Origin: Hydrogenedens sp964549105
GTDB taxonomy: Bacteria > Hydrogenedentota > Hydrogenedentia > Hydrogenedentales > Hydrogenedentaceae
NCBI GenBank assembly: GCA_964549105.1
Contig: CAZJTZ010000001.1
Span: 248,001-312,000 of the forward strand
Direction: 5' to 3'
Length of the DNA: 64,000 bases
Positions 34,225 to 44,674 of the stretch are shown here, piece after piece. The position numbers were made by a program, and so were the translations under genes. The notes beneath the pieces are model-generated. The model saw only the letters and a list, made by a program, of their open reading frames with translations. It did not search any database and was not told the origin of the DNA. The first letter of the stretch is position 1, and every line of letters begins with the position of its first letter.

Positions 34225-36060
34225 ATGTATGAATCTTTCTATGGATTGAAAGAAAAACCATTTAGTTTAACCCCTGACCCAAGATACCTCTTTTTGAGCG
34301 AAAAGCATAAAGAGGCTTTTGCCCACTTGTTGTTTGGTATAAAAAATAGAATGGGATTTATCATGGTAACAGGGGAAATTGGTACGGGGAAAACAACGAT
34401 TTGTAGAGCCCTGTTATCTCAACTTGACCCTGATACTGAACTCGCCTTTATCTTCAATCCATGCTTAAATCCCGTTGAATTATTAAAAAGGATTCTTACA
34501 GAATTTGGAGTCCAGACGCAGGCAGATACTCTCCTTGATTTAACAGACCAACTAAATGAGTTTCTTCTGTCCAAATCACGCCAGCAAAAAAATTGCGTTC
34601 TGGTTATTGATGAAGCGCAAAACTTAACGCCGTCTGTTTTAGAACAAGTTCGATTATTATCCAATTTAGAAACAGAGACAGAAAAACTCTTACAGATTGT
34701 CCTTATTGGACAGCCAGAATTATTAGACCGCCTAAAACTCCATGAATTGCGACAGTTAAATCAAAGAATAACGGCACGCTATCACTTAAATCCTCTTGAT
34801 GAACAAGAAACCAAGCAGTATATCGCCTACCGTATCCATATTGCAGGAGGGAAAAAAAGAGTCCAGTTTACGCCAAAGGCATTAAAACTTATTTACAAAC
34901 ACAGCAAAGGGATTCCCCGACTTATAAATTCTATATGTGATAGGTCACTTTTAGTCGGTTACACCCGAGAGAAACAAGTGATTGACCATCATATTATTAA
35001 ACAAGCAATAAAAGAATTAGAAGGGCAAATACGAGAATCCCAATCTACTCCTAAAAAAATAGGAAACTGGAAAAAATTTGTTCCGGGTCCTGCTTTAATC
35101 ATTGGGGTTGCACTAATTTTAATTGCACTTCGTATATGGTTTATTCCTCTGGATGAAATGGCACGAGAATTAAGAAAATTCAATAATATATTTATCCCGG
35201 ATTCGAAAAACTCAAATACAAATAGCGGTTTAACCTCTCAGGTAGAAGCAATTGAAAAGGATAAGGGTAATAACATCAATCCAGAATTAATAAGTAAACT
35301 TGTCGAAAACTTATGGGATAAGTTTTTCGAAAAAGCACCTACACAAACAAATATAGATTCACAAACAATAGATGAGTTCGAGGTAGATACAGAAAAAAGT
35401 CGCATAGAAAGTGCTTTACTCCTTTTAAGAATGTGGAACATGGCACAAGTAAACGGTCAACTTAATGAAAATTCTCCTCAGGGATTAGTTCGTTTTTTTA
35501 ATGAAAATGGTCTATCAGCAGAAATATTGCGAACAACCGTTTCACAACTTTTAACTATTGGTTTACCTTCAATGGTCTATCTCAAAGGAAACAATAAGGA
35601 ATTTTGGTGTGCCCTTATCCAGGAAAAGGAAAACACAGTTGTGTGCTTTTTAGGTCCACAAAAACTGATAGAAATTACAAAAGACCGATTTCGCTCCATC
35701 TTTACAAATCTTGCCGTTATCCCGTGGAAAGATGATTCAAAAGTTAAATCATTATCTATCGGTTCCTTGGGCGAAGATGTAGTAAATTTAAAAACATTAC
35801 TTCAAAGAGGCGGATGGTTATCAAAAAGTAACAATTCAGATAAATTTGACGAAGAAACCCAGGAAGCAGTAAAAAAATTGCAGGTGGAAATGGGTTTGCC
35901 CGTGGATGGTGTTGCAGGCAAACAGGTGCGGCTCGGACTAAAAAGATGGTCAACAGAGTATTATGTGCCCAACTTAAAAAATGTTCCTTTATTTCTACTC
36001 CATTTGCCTGTTGAAAGCAGTGCAATGCTGAACCCTACTCTAGTTGAAAATAAAGAATAA
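34225..36060 (+). CDS. ExeA/GspA-like ATPase with peptidoglycan-binding domain
   Basis: The 611-residue protein starts with MYESFYGLKEKPFSLTPDP, the signature of the ExeA family. The AAA domain has Walker A TGEIGTGKTT (49-58) and Walker B CVLVIDEAQNL, followed by the Arg-rich helical lid. One transmembrane helix (about 287-307) leads to a periplasmic part of about 300 residues, which ends in a PG_binding_1 domain (about 509-575, LGEDVVNLKTLLQRGGWL...). ExeA uses ATP and peptidoglycan binding to open the wall for secretin assembly in type II secretion, which would fit the DUF1559 pseudopilin nearby. No exeB or secretin gene is in the window. The LysM transglycosylase gene lies 189 bases downstream. 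Confidence 0.88.
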   Translation: MYESFYGLKEKPFSLTPDPRYLFLSEKHKEAFAHLLFGIKNRMGFIMVTGEIGTGKTTICRALLSQLDPDTELAFIFNPCLNPVELLKRILTEFGVQTQADTLLDLTDQLNEFLLSKSRQQKNCVLVIDEAQNLTPSVLEQVRLLSNLETETEKLLQIVLIGQPELLDRLKLHELRQLNQRITARYHLNPLDEQETKQYIAYRIHIAGGKKRVQFTPKALKLIYKHSKGIPRLINSICDRSLLVGYTREKQVIDHHIIKQAIKELEGQIRESQSTPKKIGNWKKFVPGPALIIGVALILIALRIWFIPLDEMARELRKFNNIFIPDSKNSNTNSGLTSQVEAIEKDKGNNINPELISKLVENLWDKFFEKAPTQTNIDSQTIDEFEVDTEKSRIESALLLLRMWNMAQVNGQLNENSPQGLVRFFNENGLSAEILRTTVSQLLTIGLPSMVYLKGNNKEFWCALIQEKENTVVCFLGPQKLIEITKDRFRSIFTNLAVIPWKDDSKVKSLSIGSLGEDVVNLKTLLQRGGWLSKSNNSDKFDEETQEAVKKLQVEMGLPVDGVAGKQVRLGLKRWSTEYYVPNLKNVPLFLLHLPVESSAMLNPTLVENKE

Positions 36061-36249
36061 AAAGAGATAATTCTATTAATAGTTTATTCTCGTGAAGAAT
36101 AAGTTGTGAAAGTGGTAGGGATAAAGAAGAGAGAAGTATAATATAATAATTAGAAAAACAACTACTAATTGTATTATCATTTTTTCTTGTTCTATTAGTT
36201 GTGTTATATTTTTAAAGAGTTTAATTATAGAATAGCAGATAATGGAGCT

Positions 36250-39200
36250 ATGAAAAAAAATAAAAGCATTTACCATATAACCTGTCTTTCGTCAGTAGCC
36301 ATTCTATTTGTTCTTAGTGCTAATTTAGTAACAGGATGTGCAAAAGAGCATAAATTGCAAACGATGCACTTTAAACCTGTACCATTTCCCGAAGTTCCGT
36401 CGCAAGAATTACCCCCTCTCGTTACAGTCCCTCCTATTCAGGCATTGAGAGTCGCAGGTGATTATTTTATCGAGGCGAAAGAATCTCTTCAAAAAGGTGA
36501 TAAAAAAACCGCAGAAGAAAAATATCTAACTGCTCGTAGGACATTAATTAGTGGGGGTATTGTTCCTGGTATTTTTCATGAATTAGACGAGTTTTGGGAG
36601 AAGAATATGCTTCCAGAATCAGAAAAGAAGATAAATCTCGAACTTATAAATACATACAAAATTATTGAAGGGTTAAAGGGTATCTCCCCATACAATTCAA
36701 TAGACTTTCCGTTCCCCGTTCCAGAACGGGTTCTTTGTGAAATTGAAGATGCGCAAAATAGGTATCCTGACCGTTTTCAAGAAGGTTTAGACCGTAGTGG
36801 ATATTACAATCCCTACATAAGAGAATGCTTAAAAAAAGAGGGGCTACCTCAGGAATTATGTTGGGTAGTAATGATAGAAAGCATGTATAAATTGAAAGCA
36901 TTTTCTACTGCAGGTGCTGCGGGTATGTGGCAGTTTATGCGTTCCACAGGTGAACATTATAACCTACGAATAGACTCGTATGTAGATGAAAGATACAACT
37001 GGGTTGTCGCTACATCTTCAGCAATTGATTACTTACAAAGATTACATGATTTCTTTAACGGAAGTTGGGAACTTGCTATTAGTGCTTACAACATGGGAGA
37101 AGGCGGATTGCTTCGTGCAATCGAAGCCAATGGTGGAAATAGGAACTTCTGGACACTTATAGAAACAGCCCCTGCATGTTATCGCATTAAGGAAGAGACA
37201 AAGAAATATTATCCTCGTTTTCTCGCATATATACTTATATGTAATGACCCCGTATCGTATGGTTTTTCACCTTCTCCTTATACCCCAATCAAATGGGATG
37301 AAATTGAGATACAGGGGATGTATACATTAGATATATTAGATGAGGTTATGGGTTACCAACCCGGCACCCTTTCTACATGGAATCCTTTTTTAGTGCGAGA
37401 AGTAACCCCACCCCAGGGCTGTAAATTGATGCTCCCTGCAGGAGATGGCATAAAATTAGCAGCGGCTTTGAATAATTCACTTGTTAAGCAGGCTGAACTT
37501 ATAGCATATACCGTTAAAAAAGATGAAACCGCCTACCATATAGCGAGAAAACACGGTATTTCTGTCGAAGAACTTTTGAAAATTAATGGATTAAATTCTG
37601 TCAAATCTGTAAAGACAGGGAAAACGATTCAAGTCCCATCAGACAAAAAAGGTTCTATTACTTTTGCAAAAAGTGAACATAAAGAGAAGGAAAAGGACAA
37701 AGAAAATCAACAATCGGAAGAATATTATATCGTAAAAAAGGGAGAGACTTTATTCACAATAGCCAAAAATCATAATGTTGAGGTAGAAGACTTAGCAAGT
37801 TGGAATGGGATTAAAGAGAATCAAAGATTGAAAGTTGGAGATAAAATTGCCCTTAAACCGATAAAAGAGCAAGAAATAAACGATAGTTCCGTTCCAGAAC
37901 TAAAAAACGAAGAGAATAAAACGGTGGTTATAAAGAATATTTATTACACAATTAACTCGGGTGATACGGTAAGTGCCATAGCCAAAAAATTCTCTACCCA
38001 ACCAGAAAAGATTATGGAAATGAACAATCTTTCTACAAAATCTATACTTCGTATTGGACAAAAACTGATTGTAGGGAAAGAAACGATAGAAGAAGAGGCA
38101 AAATCAGAACCCATCGCTATTGCCTCCAATACTTCGACTGTAAACACTAATTTTATAGACGATGGTACACAAAAAACATATAAAGTTCAAAAGGGAGATA
38201 CCCTTGGAAAAATTGCCTCATTAAATAAAATTAGTTTAGATAACTTAAAAAAATGGAATAATATGAATGAAAATTCGGTTCTTAAAATAGGTCAAAATTT
38301 ATATCTTTATAATCCTGAATCTCCAAAGGTAGAAACTGTAAATGATAATCAAACAACTGGAAAAATCTATGTAGTGAAACAAGGAGATACCCTGTCTAAA
38401 ATAGCGAAAGAAAACAATGTATCATTGAAAAGTGTTTTAGAATCAAATAATCTTAAAGAAAATTCTCGTTTGCAAATCGGTCAAAAAATTGTTTTATCTC
38501 AAAATTTGGCAAAAGAAGAAATTGTCAAGCCTCAATCGTCAGTAAAAAACACACCGATAAATACAGCAAGTTCACTTCAAAACGAAGGACCCAAATCGGA
38601 TATTATTTCACCTCAAGAATCTGTAAAAACAGTTGAACATGTAGTTCAGCCTGGCGAATCATTGTGGTCTATTTCAAAAAAATATAACATTAATGTAGCA
38701 AAGATTACCCAGAATAATCCTGGTATAAATTCTGAATCATTAAAAGTAGGAACAAAACTTTCTATTCCGACATCTCAAAATTTATTATTTGCTTCTGAAA
38801 CAAAAACGATAGATAAAACGGCAAAATCAGAACAACAGACAACTACTCTAAGTGAACCTGCCAATCAACAAATAAGTGAAGAGGCAAAACAGGTGGCAAA
38901 ATCAGAGCAACCATCAGATTGTATTATCTATCAAGTGCAGCCCGGTGATAATTTGTGGATAATTGCCAGAAGGAATAATGTTTCTGTATCCGAAATAACA
39001 CAATGGAACAATATGGATAAATCTGCCCAGTTAAAGATTGGACAGGCAATAAAAATCTATTCAAATACTCAGCAGAAAACAGTTACAAATAATAAAAAAC
39101 AAATATCTACCTCTTCTGTAAAAGACAAAAAAGAAGAACAAACAAATACTTACACTGTGCAAAAAGGAGATTCTTTATATACTATCTCAAAGAAGACCGG

Positions 39201-39288
39201 GGTCCCTTTGAAAAGAATATTAGAAATTAATAATTTCAACGAAGCAAAGGTTCTCCAAGTAGGAGAAAATGTAAGAATAAGCCAATAA
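36250..39288 (+). CDS. MltD-like lytic transglycosylase with eight LysM repeats, lipoprotein
   Basis: A 1012-residue wall-cleaving protein. The lipobox LVTGC follows a basic N terminus; ATG at 36250 is preferred over an upstream start at 36199 since GGAG lies 5 bases before it and the leader fits. Residues about 165-380 form an SLT domain: VVMIESMYKLKAFS has the catalytic Glu, followed by GAAGMWQFM and ELAISAYNMGEGGL, typical of MltD. Eight LysM motifs start near 37507, 37723, 37945, 38180, 38369, 38638, 38929 and 39151, separated by linkers rich in Lys, Gln, Glu and Ser. MltD usually has fewer. It probably anchors at the outer membrane and cuts peptidoglycan. Confidence 0.92.
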   Translation: MKKNKSIYHITCLSSVAILFVLSANLVTGCAKEHKLQTMHFKPVPFPEVPSQELPPLVTVPPIQALRVAGDYFIEAKESLQKGDKKTAEEKYLTARRTLISGGIVPGIFHELDEFWEKNMLPESEKKINLELINTYKIIEGLKGISPYNSIDFPFPVPERVLCEIEDAQNRYPDRFQEGLDRSGYYNPYIRECLKKEGLPQELCWVVMIESMYKLKAFSTAGAAGMWQFMRSTGEHYNLRIDSYVDERYNWVVATSSAIDYLQRLHDFFNGSWELAISAYNMGEGGLLRAIEANGGNRNFWTLIETAPACYRIKEETKKYYPRFLAYILICNDPVSYGFSPSPYTPIKWDEIEIQGMYTLDILDEVMGYQPGTLSTWNPFLVREVTPPQGCKLMLPAGDGIKLAAALNNSLVKQAELIAYTVKKDETAYHIARKHGISVEELLKINGLNSVKSVKTGKTIQVPSDKKGSITFAKSEHKEKEKDKENQQSEEYYIVKKGETLFTIAKNHNVEVEDLASWNGIKENQRLKVGDKIALKPIKEQEINDSSVPELKNEENKTVVIKNIYYTINSGDTVSAIAKKFSTQPEKIMEMNNLSTKSILRIGQKLIVGKETIEEEAKSEPIAIASNTSTVNTNFIDDGTQKTYKVQKGDTLGKIASLNKISLDNLKKWNNMNENSVLKIGQNLYLYNPESPKVETVNDNQTTGKIYVVKQGDTLSKIAKENNVSLKSVLESNNLKENSRLQIGQKIVLSQNLAKEEIVKPQSSVKNTPINTASSLQNEGPKSDIISPQESVKTVEHVVQPGESLWSISKKYNINVAKITQNNPGINSESLKVGTKLSIPTSQNLLFASETKTIDKTAKSEQQTTTLSEPANQQISEEAKQVAKSEQPSDCIIYQVQPGDNLWIIARRNNVSVSEITQWNNMDKSAQLKIGQAIKIYSNTQQKTVTNNKKQISTSSVKDKKEEQTNTYTVQKGDSLYTISKKTGVPLKRILEINNFNEAKVLQVGENVRISQ

Positions 39289-39401
39289 TAATAATGTTTA
39301 TTTTAACTATAAACCACTTCTAATAATTTTGTTTATTTTGATTTCAGAATTTTATATAATCATATAACAGGTGTAATAGAGGCATTAAAAGGAGAAAATA
39401 T

Positions 39402-39968
39402 ATGAAGAACATAATGTATTTATTTCCTCTGTTCCTGTTGTTATGTTGTGTTTCTATATGGTGTGAGGACAACAAAGTTATAGGAGATGCAGATATGTCA
39501 TCAAGTCCGAAATTAACTATTGTTAGCCCTGCTTTCAAACTGGGCTCGCCTATCCCAAAAAAATACACAGGGGACGGTCCCGATGTTTCACCTCCTCTTA
39601 ATTGGGATGGGATTCCTGATGGGACAAAGTCCCTCGCTTTAATTTCCGACGACCCAGATGCCCCTGTGGGAACATGGGTCCATTGGGTAATCTTCAATAT
39701 CCCTCCAACGGAAAAGGGACTTCCTGAAGGGGTTCCCAAACAAAATAGTCTGGCAAATGGTGCGAGACAAGGGACAAATGATTTCCGAAAAGTTGGGTAT
39801 AATGGTCCTGCACCACCACCGGGTAAACCGCATAGATATTATTTTAAGTTATACGCATTGGATATGATACTTGACCTGCCCGCAGGTGCAAAAAAGTCAG
39901 ATTTACTAAAAGCAATGGAAGGGCATATTTTATCACAAGCAGAATATATGGGAACTTATCAAAGATAG
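39402..39968 (+). CDS. YbhB/YbcL family Raf-kinase-inhibitor-like protein
   Basis: The 188-residue protein is a PEBP family member. A signal peptide of about 20 residues (MKNIMYLFPLFLLLCCVSIW) is followed by the fold's conserved blocks: DGPDVSPPLNWDGIPDGTKS, DDPDAPVGTWVHWVIFNI with the Asp-Pro-Asp-Ala-Pro ligand loop, GPAPPPGKPHRYYFKLYAL and the C-terminal helix. PEBP proteins bind phosphate or anionic ligands; bacterial members have no settled function. Strong ribosome binding site AAAGGAG. Gene stands between the LysM protein and the mannosidase, with a 101-base gap to the latter. Confidence 0.92.
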   Translation: MKNIMYLFPLFLLLCCVSIWCEDNKVIGDADMSSSPKLTIVSPAFKLGSPIPKKYTGDGPDVSPPLNWDGIPDGTKSLALISDDPDAPVGTWVHWVIFNIPPTEKGLPEGVPKQNSLANGARQGTNDFRKVGYNGPAPPPGKPHRYYFKLYALDMILDLPAGAKKSDLLKAMEGHILSQAEYMGTYQR

Positions 39969-40069
39969 ATTGTTTTAGGGTCATTGTAAAAGTTAAAACA
40001 TGAAAAAATAGTAACCAATGAGGTGTCTTTTAAATTTTTTAATTATCAAAATTATGGAAAGGGAATAAA

Positions 40070-43000
40070 ATGCTTCCATTAGAAGTAGAACATAAGTTGG
40101 AAAATCGTCTTGGAGCGATTAACAAGTGGCGATACGGAAAGATATGTGATGTGATTTTAGAAATGGCTTCGACAATGGAGCATTTTAGGCAACCACCTGA
40201 ACATCTTGAATATGAACCTGCACCAGTAGGCTCAAAATGGGGAAAGCATTGGGAAACGGTTTGGTTTCGTGGAAAAATAGAAATTCCGAAACAATACAAA
40301 GGGTATCGTGTTTATTATCGTCATGAGAGCGTTACTGAAAAGTTGCTGTTTGTCAATGGCAAACCTTATGCCGGTATGGATTTGAAGCATAAAGAAGTAT
40401 TACTCAATCCTTATGTGCGAGGAGGTGAGCAGTATGATATTTATATCGAGGCTTATTGTGGTCATCCGATTATAGGAGTTGAAGGCTATGATTTAAAATT
40501 GCGAACCCTACATTCTATTGGCGATGCTCCGACAATTGACCCACCACTTGAATTAGAATCAAGTGAACTGCTTTTTGAAAGAACCCATGTCTCACAACTA
40601 TATTTTGATAGTTTCGTTCTTTTACAAACAGCAAAAATTCTCGACATAAATTCTTTAAGGCGAGCAAAGATATTACAAGGGTTAAATGAAGCGTTAGACC
40701 TTATTCCAATACATTGGGAAACGGAGGAAGAATTAGAATCGGCAGTAAAATCTGCTCAGAAATTAATTGTCCCACTGCTAAAATGTCATAACAGTTCTAC
40801 AACACCTTTTATTGGTATCGTGGGACATGCGCATATAGATATTGGTTGGCTCTGGCCTGTCAAGGAAACAATACGAAAGGCATCCAGAACATTTTCAACG
40901 ATATTATTACTAATGGATACTTATCCTGAATTTCGTTTTATCCAATCCCAGCCTGTCTTATACCAGATGATAGAAGAACATTATCCTGAACTACTTGCAA
41001 AAATAAGTAAAAAGGCAAAAGAGGGGCGATGGGAGCCTAACGGTGGAATGTGGGTCGAGGCAGATAGCAATATTGCTGGTGGAGAATCATTAGTGCGACA
41101 ATTTCTTGAAGGGATTAAAGCAGTAAAAAAATATTTTGGCTATACTCCTGATACCTTGTGGCTACCCGACGCCTTCGGTTATTCGGCTGCTTTACCACAA
41201 ATTTTGAGTAGATGCAATATTAAAAACTTTGTGACAAGTAAATTGAGTTGGAATGATACCAACCGATTTCCTTTTGATACCTTCTGGTGGCAGGGTATTG
41301 ATGGTTCTCGAGTTTTTGCACACTTTTTAACGACAAGAACGGGTAGTTATAATGCCTTTCCAACACCTACTGTGATAAAAGAAACCTGGGATTATGTTCA
41401 GCAAAAAGAGATACAGGATTCTGTGCTTTGTTCTATTGGATATGGTGACGGAGGTGGTGGAACAACATTGGAGATGATAGAGATTGCTCAAAGGTTAAAA
41501 GATTTGGAAGGTTGCCCTAAGGTTGATTTTGTAAATGTATCAGAATTTTTATCAAAACTTCGGGAAGAGACAAAAAACGAACTTCCTTGCTGGGTCGGCG
41601 AACTTTATCTCGAATTGCATAGGGGGACATATACTACTCAAGCACGGACAAAGAAATACATGCGGAAATTAGAATTATTGTTTCGAGAAACGGAACTCTG
41701 GCTTTCTTTAGCACTTGTATATGGATATGAATATCCATCTCAGAAATTGGAACAATTATGGAGAAAATTGCTGACCAATCAATTCCATGATATTCTTCCT
41801 GGAAGTTCTATCCGAGAAGTATATCAAGTTGCAGAGCAAGAATTTGCAGAAATAGAAGAGGAATTAAAGGATATCAAGCAATCTGTTATTAAATTTCTAG
41901 GCCAAAAGATATGTTCAGACCCAGAAAATCATGGCTATTTAGTATGTAATTCCCTTTCCTGGTCAAGGAATGAGGTTATTTTTATTCCAAACAATGATTA
42001 TAATGAAGCGGTAAATGTGAAAGGGGATAATTTAGAAACACAGCAAACTCAGGACGGTTTATACATCTATCTGGATTTGCCTCCTATGAGTATTGTCCCT
42101 ATTGGGTTAAGGAAATCTGAAAGTATTAAATTAAGTCCATTTGTCAATTTAAATGATACATTGGAAACACCATTTTATCGTGTAAAATTTGATAAAGCAG
42201 GAAGAATTATTAGTTTATGGGATAAAGAGGCACATAGAGAGATAGTGAAGCAAAGAAATTATTTGAACTGTCTATATACTGCAGAAGACATACCCATTTC
42301 CTGGGATGCGTGGGATATTAATGCTGATTATAGAGATAAAATACGATACGAAGAACATCTTTTATCTACTGAAATAATTAATGATGGTCCGATTTTACAC
42401 ACCATCCGCCGTCAATATAATATTGGGAAAAAATCAAAATTAACACAGGACATAATTTTTTATGCAAAAAGTCGTAGAATTGACTTCAAAACAGAGGTAG
42501 ATTGGCAAGAACGGCATACAATCTTAAAAACTGGTTTTAACTTTGATATTCTGGCAGAAGAGTTTAAAAATGAGATACAATTTGGTCATGTCGTTAGGCC
42601 TTTACATCAAAATACATCATGGGATAGAGCCAAATTTGAAGTGTGTGCCCATAAGTGGGTAGATGTTTCGGAAGCGGATTATGGGGTCGCCTTATTAAAC
42701 GACTGTAAATATGGACATGATGCCTTTAACGGTCGTATCTCTTTGACCTTGCTTCGTTCGCCTATGGCACCAGATATGGAAGCAGACCAGGGCAAGCATC
42801 AATTTACCTATACTATTCTGCCCCATATCGGAGAGTTCAGTGTTAAAACAGTTGTGCATGCTGCCTATGAACTAAATGTCCCTTCCGAGGTGTATATTCA
42901 TGAAAAACAAAATAATTTATGTGAGGAAAGTCTTATATTAGGTTGGGTGAACAATCCCAATGTTATTATCGAGGCTGTGAAGAAATCTGAATCCGATGAC

Positions 43001-43201
43001 TCACTCATTATCCGACTATATGAAGCAGGGAAAACAAGAGGGCAAACTACAATTTCCTTCCCATTCCGTATTCGAAAAGTGTATGAATGCAATATGTTGG
43101 AGGAAAATCTTGTTTCATTAGATATTACGAATGGAGATACAATATTAATAGACCTTGCTCCATTTGAAATTAAAACATTAAAAGTATATTATCGTAGTTA
43201 G
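40070..43201 (+). CDS. GH38 alpha-mannosidase
   Basis: The 1043-residue enzyme cleaves alpha-mannosides with a zinc ion. GHAHIDIGWLWPVKET gives the His-x-Asp zinc ligands, and TLWLPDAFGYSAALPQ holds the nucleophile Asp of the family. NQFHDILPGSSIREVY is the third ligand and substrate region. The N-terminal 230 residues form a helical and beta domain, the middle three-helix bundle follows the catalytic domain, and the C-terminal third is beta-rich. There is no signal peptide, so it is likely cytosolic and works on imported mannosides, as do most bacterial GH38 enzymes of this length. Ribosome binding site AAAGGGAA 6 bases upstream. Confidence 0.93.
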   Translation: MLPLEVEHKLENRLGAINKWRYGKICDVILEMASTMEHFRQPPEHLEYEPAPVGSKWGKHWETVWFRGKIEIPKQYKGYRVYYRHESVTEKLLFVNGKPYAGMDLKHKEVLLNPYVRGGEQYDIYIEAYCGHPIIGVEGYDLKLRTLHSIGDAPTIDPPLELESSELLFERTHVSQLYFDSFVLLQTAKILDINSLRRAKILQGLNEALDLIPIHWETEEELESAVKSAQKLIVPLLKCHNSSTTPFIGIVGHAHIDIGWLWPVKETIRKASRTFSTILLLMDTYPEFRFIQSQPVLYQMIEEHYPELLAKISKKAKEGRWEPNGGMWVEADSNIAGGESLVRQFLEGIKAVKKYFGYTPDTLWLPDAFGYSAALPQILSRCNIKNFVTSKLSWNDTNRFPFDTFWWQGIDGSRVFAHFLTTRTGSYNAFPTPTVIKETWDYVQQKEIQDSVLCSIGYGDGGGGTTLEMIEIAQRLKDLEGCPKVDFVNVSEFLSKLREETKNELPCWVGELYLELHRGTYTTQARTKKYMRKLELLFRETELWLSLALVYGYEYPSQKLEQLWRKLLTNQFHDILPGSSIREVYQVAEQEFAEIEEELKDIKQSVIKFLGQKICSDPENHGYLVCNSLSWSRNEVIFIPNNDYNEAVNVKGDNLETQQTQDGLYIYLDLPPMSIVPIGLRKSESIKLSPFVNLNDTLETPFYRVKFDKAGRIISLWDKEAHREIVKQRNYLNCLYTAEDIPISWDAWDINADYRDKIRYEEHLLSTEIINDGPILHTIRRQYNIGKKSKLTQDIIFYAKSRRIDFKTEVDWQERHTILKTGFNFDILAEEFKNEIQFGHVVRPLHQNTSWDRAKFEVCAHKWVDVSEADYGVALLNDCKYGHDAFNGRISLTLLRSPMAPDMEADQGKHQFTYTILPHIGEFSVKTVVHAAYELNVPSEVYIHEKQNNLCEESLILGWVNNPNVIIEAVKKSESDDSLIIRLYEAGKTRGQTTISFPFRIRKVYECNMLEENLVSLDITNGDTILIDLAPFEIKTLKVYYRS

Positions 43202-43215
43202 AAATAGGAAAAACG

Positions 43216-43692
43216 ATGGATACGAAAGAAAAAGATATAGATACTTGTCTGTTAAATTTTTCACATGGCTGTATACGCTGGATTGTTCGATTTCTTACAT
43301 TAATGATGATTATTGTGATTGCTTACTCGGCACTGGATATTGTTAGTATAGTCACTTTAAAAATAATAAACATTCCAGAATTTTTCATCACGATAGATGA
43401 CCTGGTTGATATCTTTGGTGCTTTTCTTAGCGTTTTAATTGCAATAGAAATATATGAAAATATCGTGCTTTATCTGCGAAGAGATGCGATTCATGTTCAG
43501 GTAGTTGTTGCTACGGCCTTAATTGCAGTAAGTAGAAAAGTTATTGTGATGGATTTTAATAAGGTAGAAGCCTTTAATATTCTTGCATTAGGAGTATTAG
43601 TAATTGCAGTTGCTACTGCCTATTGGCTTGTAAGTTCGAGAAAAATAATGTTAAACGACGAAAGCAAAAAACATGAAGTAGCCGGTAGATAG
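43216..43692 (+). CDS. PsiE-family membrane protein
   Basis: The 158-residue protein has four hydrophobic segments (about residues 19-45, 62-84, 92-110, 117-140), separated by short charged loops. FLSVLIAIEIYENIVLYLR and VQVVVATALIAVSRKVIVMDF match the phosphate-starvation-inducible PsiE family, whose function is unknown. The gene starts 14 bases after the mannosidase and ends 1 base before the ABC ATPase, so it leads a four-gene operon with the ABC system. No Pho box is recognisable upstream, as only 14 bases are free. Confidence 0.8.
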   Translation: MDTKEKDIDTCLLNFSHGCIRWIVRFLTLMMIIVIAYSALDIVSIVTLKIINIPEFFITIDDLVDIFGAFLSVLIAIEIYENIVLYLRRDAIHVQVVVATALIAVSRKVIVMDFNKVEAFNILALGVLVIAVATAYWLVSSRKIMLNDESKKHEVAGR

Positions 43693-43693
43693 T

Positions 43694-44671
43694 ATGAAAA
43701 TGTATACAGTTTTAAAGACTACCGCTTTAACAAAAAAATATTCAGGGCTATCAGGAACGAGAAAGTTTGCAATAGAGGACCTTTCTTTAGAAGTTAAGAA
43801 GGGAGAGATTTTCGGTTTTCTTGGGCAAAATGGCGCAGGTAAAACAACTACCATTAAAATAATTTGCGGGCTTTTAATCCCAACCTCAGGCGAGGTCTAT
43901 ATCAACGATATAGAAGCAACCAATCCTATTTCCCGAAAAAGTCTCGGTTATCTGCCTGAACAGCCCTATTTCTATGAGTATCTTACCCCGCGTGAGACTA
44001 TTAACTTCTATGGGCAATTAAAAGGCATGCCATCAAAAGAAAGACAACAAGAATGGCTACGACTTGCTGAAATTCTCGATTTGCAACCCATTGCAGATAT
44101 TCGGTTAAAAAATTTTTCCAAAGGCATGAGACAAAAAATAGGTTTTGCTATTGCATTGGTGGGTAATCCTGATTTATTGATATTAGATGAACCCATGAGT
44201 GGATTAGACCCAGTAGGGAGGAAACATATCCGCGAACTGATACAACAGCAAAGAGAATTAGGCAAAACAATCTTTTTTAGTTCCCATGTATTAAGTGATG
44301 TAGAGCAACTTTGCGATAGGGTAGGTGTTTTGTCCTCAGGCAAACTTGTAGCCATAGGGCATATCAAAGAAATCCTACAGCAAGATGTGAAAAGGGTTGA
44401 AGTAGTATTTAAGGATTTAAATGAACTATCAATTCAATCTCTTCAACAGAAAGGCTCGCTCATTAGAAATTGGGAGGACTATACTCATTTTCAATTTGAG
44501 GATTTAGCAACAGCAAATCAGGCAATTACAGAGGCACTTCAAAAAGGTGGATTACTAATAGAATTAGCCCCACAAAAAGAGACGCTTGAAGATTTTTTTA
44601 TTCGAATGCAGATAAAAGAAGATAGTCAGGGGAAAAAGGAGAAAATCTATTATTCTCAGGTAGAGGAGTAA
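43694..44671 (+). CDS. ABC transporter ATP-binding protein
   Basis: The 325-residue ATPase has Walker A GQNGAGKTTT, a Q-loop around LPEQPYFYEYLTPRET, signature KNFSKGMRQKIGFAIAL, Walker B LLILDEPMSGLDP and the switch His (FFSSHVLSDVE). A C-terminal domain of about 85 residues follows, as in CcmA/NatA-like exporters. It works with the permease that follows by 3 bases and the membrane-anchored protein after that. The substrate is unknown; systems of this layout export lipids, peptides or gliding-machinery components. The start could equally be ATG at 43700; no ribosome binding site decides it. Confidence 0.9.
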   Translation: MKMYTVLKTTALTKKYSGLSGTRKFAIEDLSLEVKKGEIFGFLGQNGAGKTTTIKIICGLLIPTSGEVYINDIEATNPISRKSLGYLPEQPYFYEYLTPRETINFYGQLKGMPSKERQQEWLRLAEILDLQPIADIRLKNFSKGMRQKIGFAIALVGNPDLLILDEPMSGLDPVGRKHIRELIQQQRELGKTIFFSSHVLSDVEQLCDRVGVLSSGKLVAIGHIKEILQQDVKRVEVVFKDLNELSIQSLQQKGSLIRNWEDYTHFQFEDLATANQAITEALQKGGLLIELAPQKETLEDFFIRMQIKEDSQGKKEKIYYSQVEE

Positions 44672-44674
44672 ATC

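Noticed and set aside
37507..39280. Possible tandem DNA repeats or CRISPR-like spacing in the LysM region
   Set aside because: Repeats are at protein level with varying linkers and diverged codons; explained by LysM modules.
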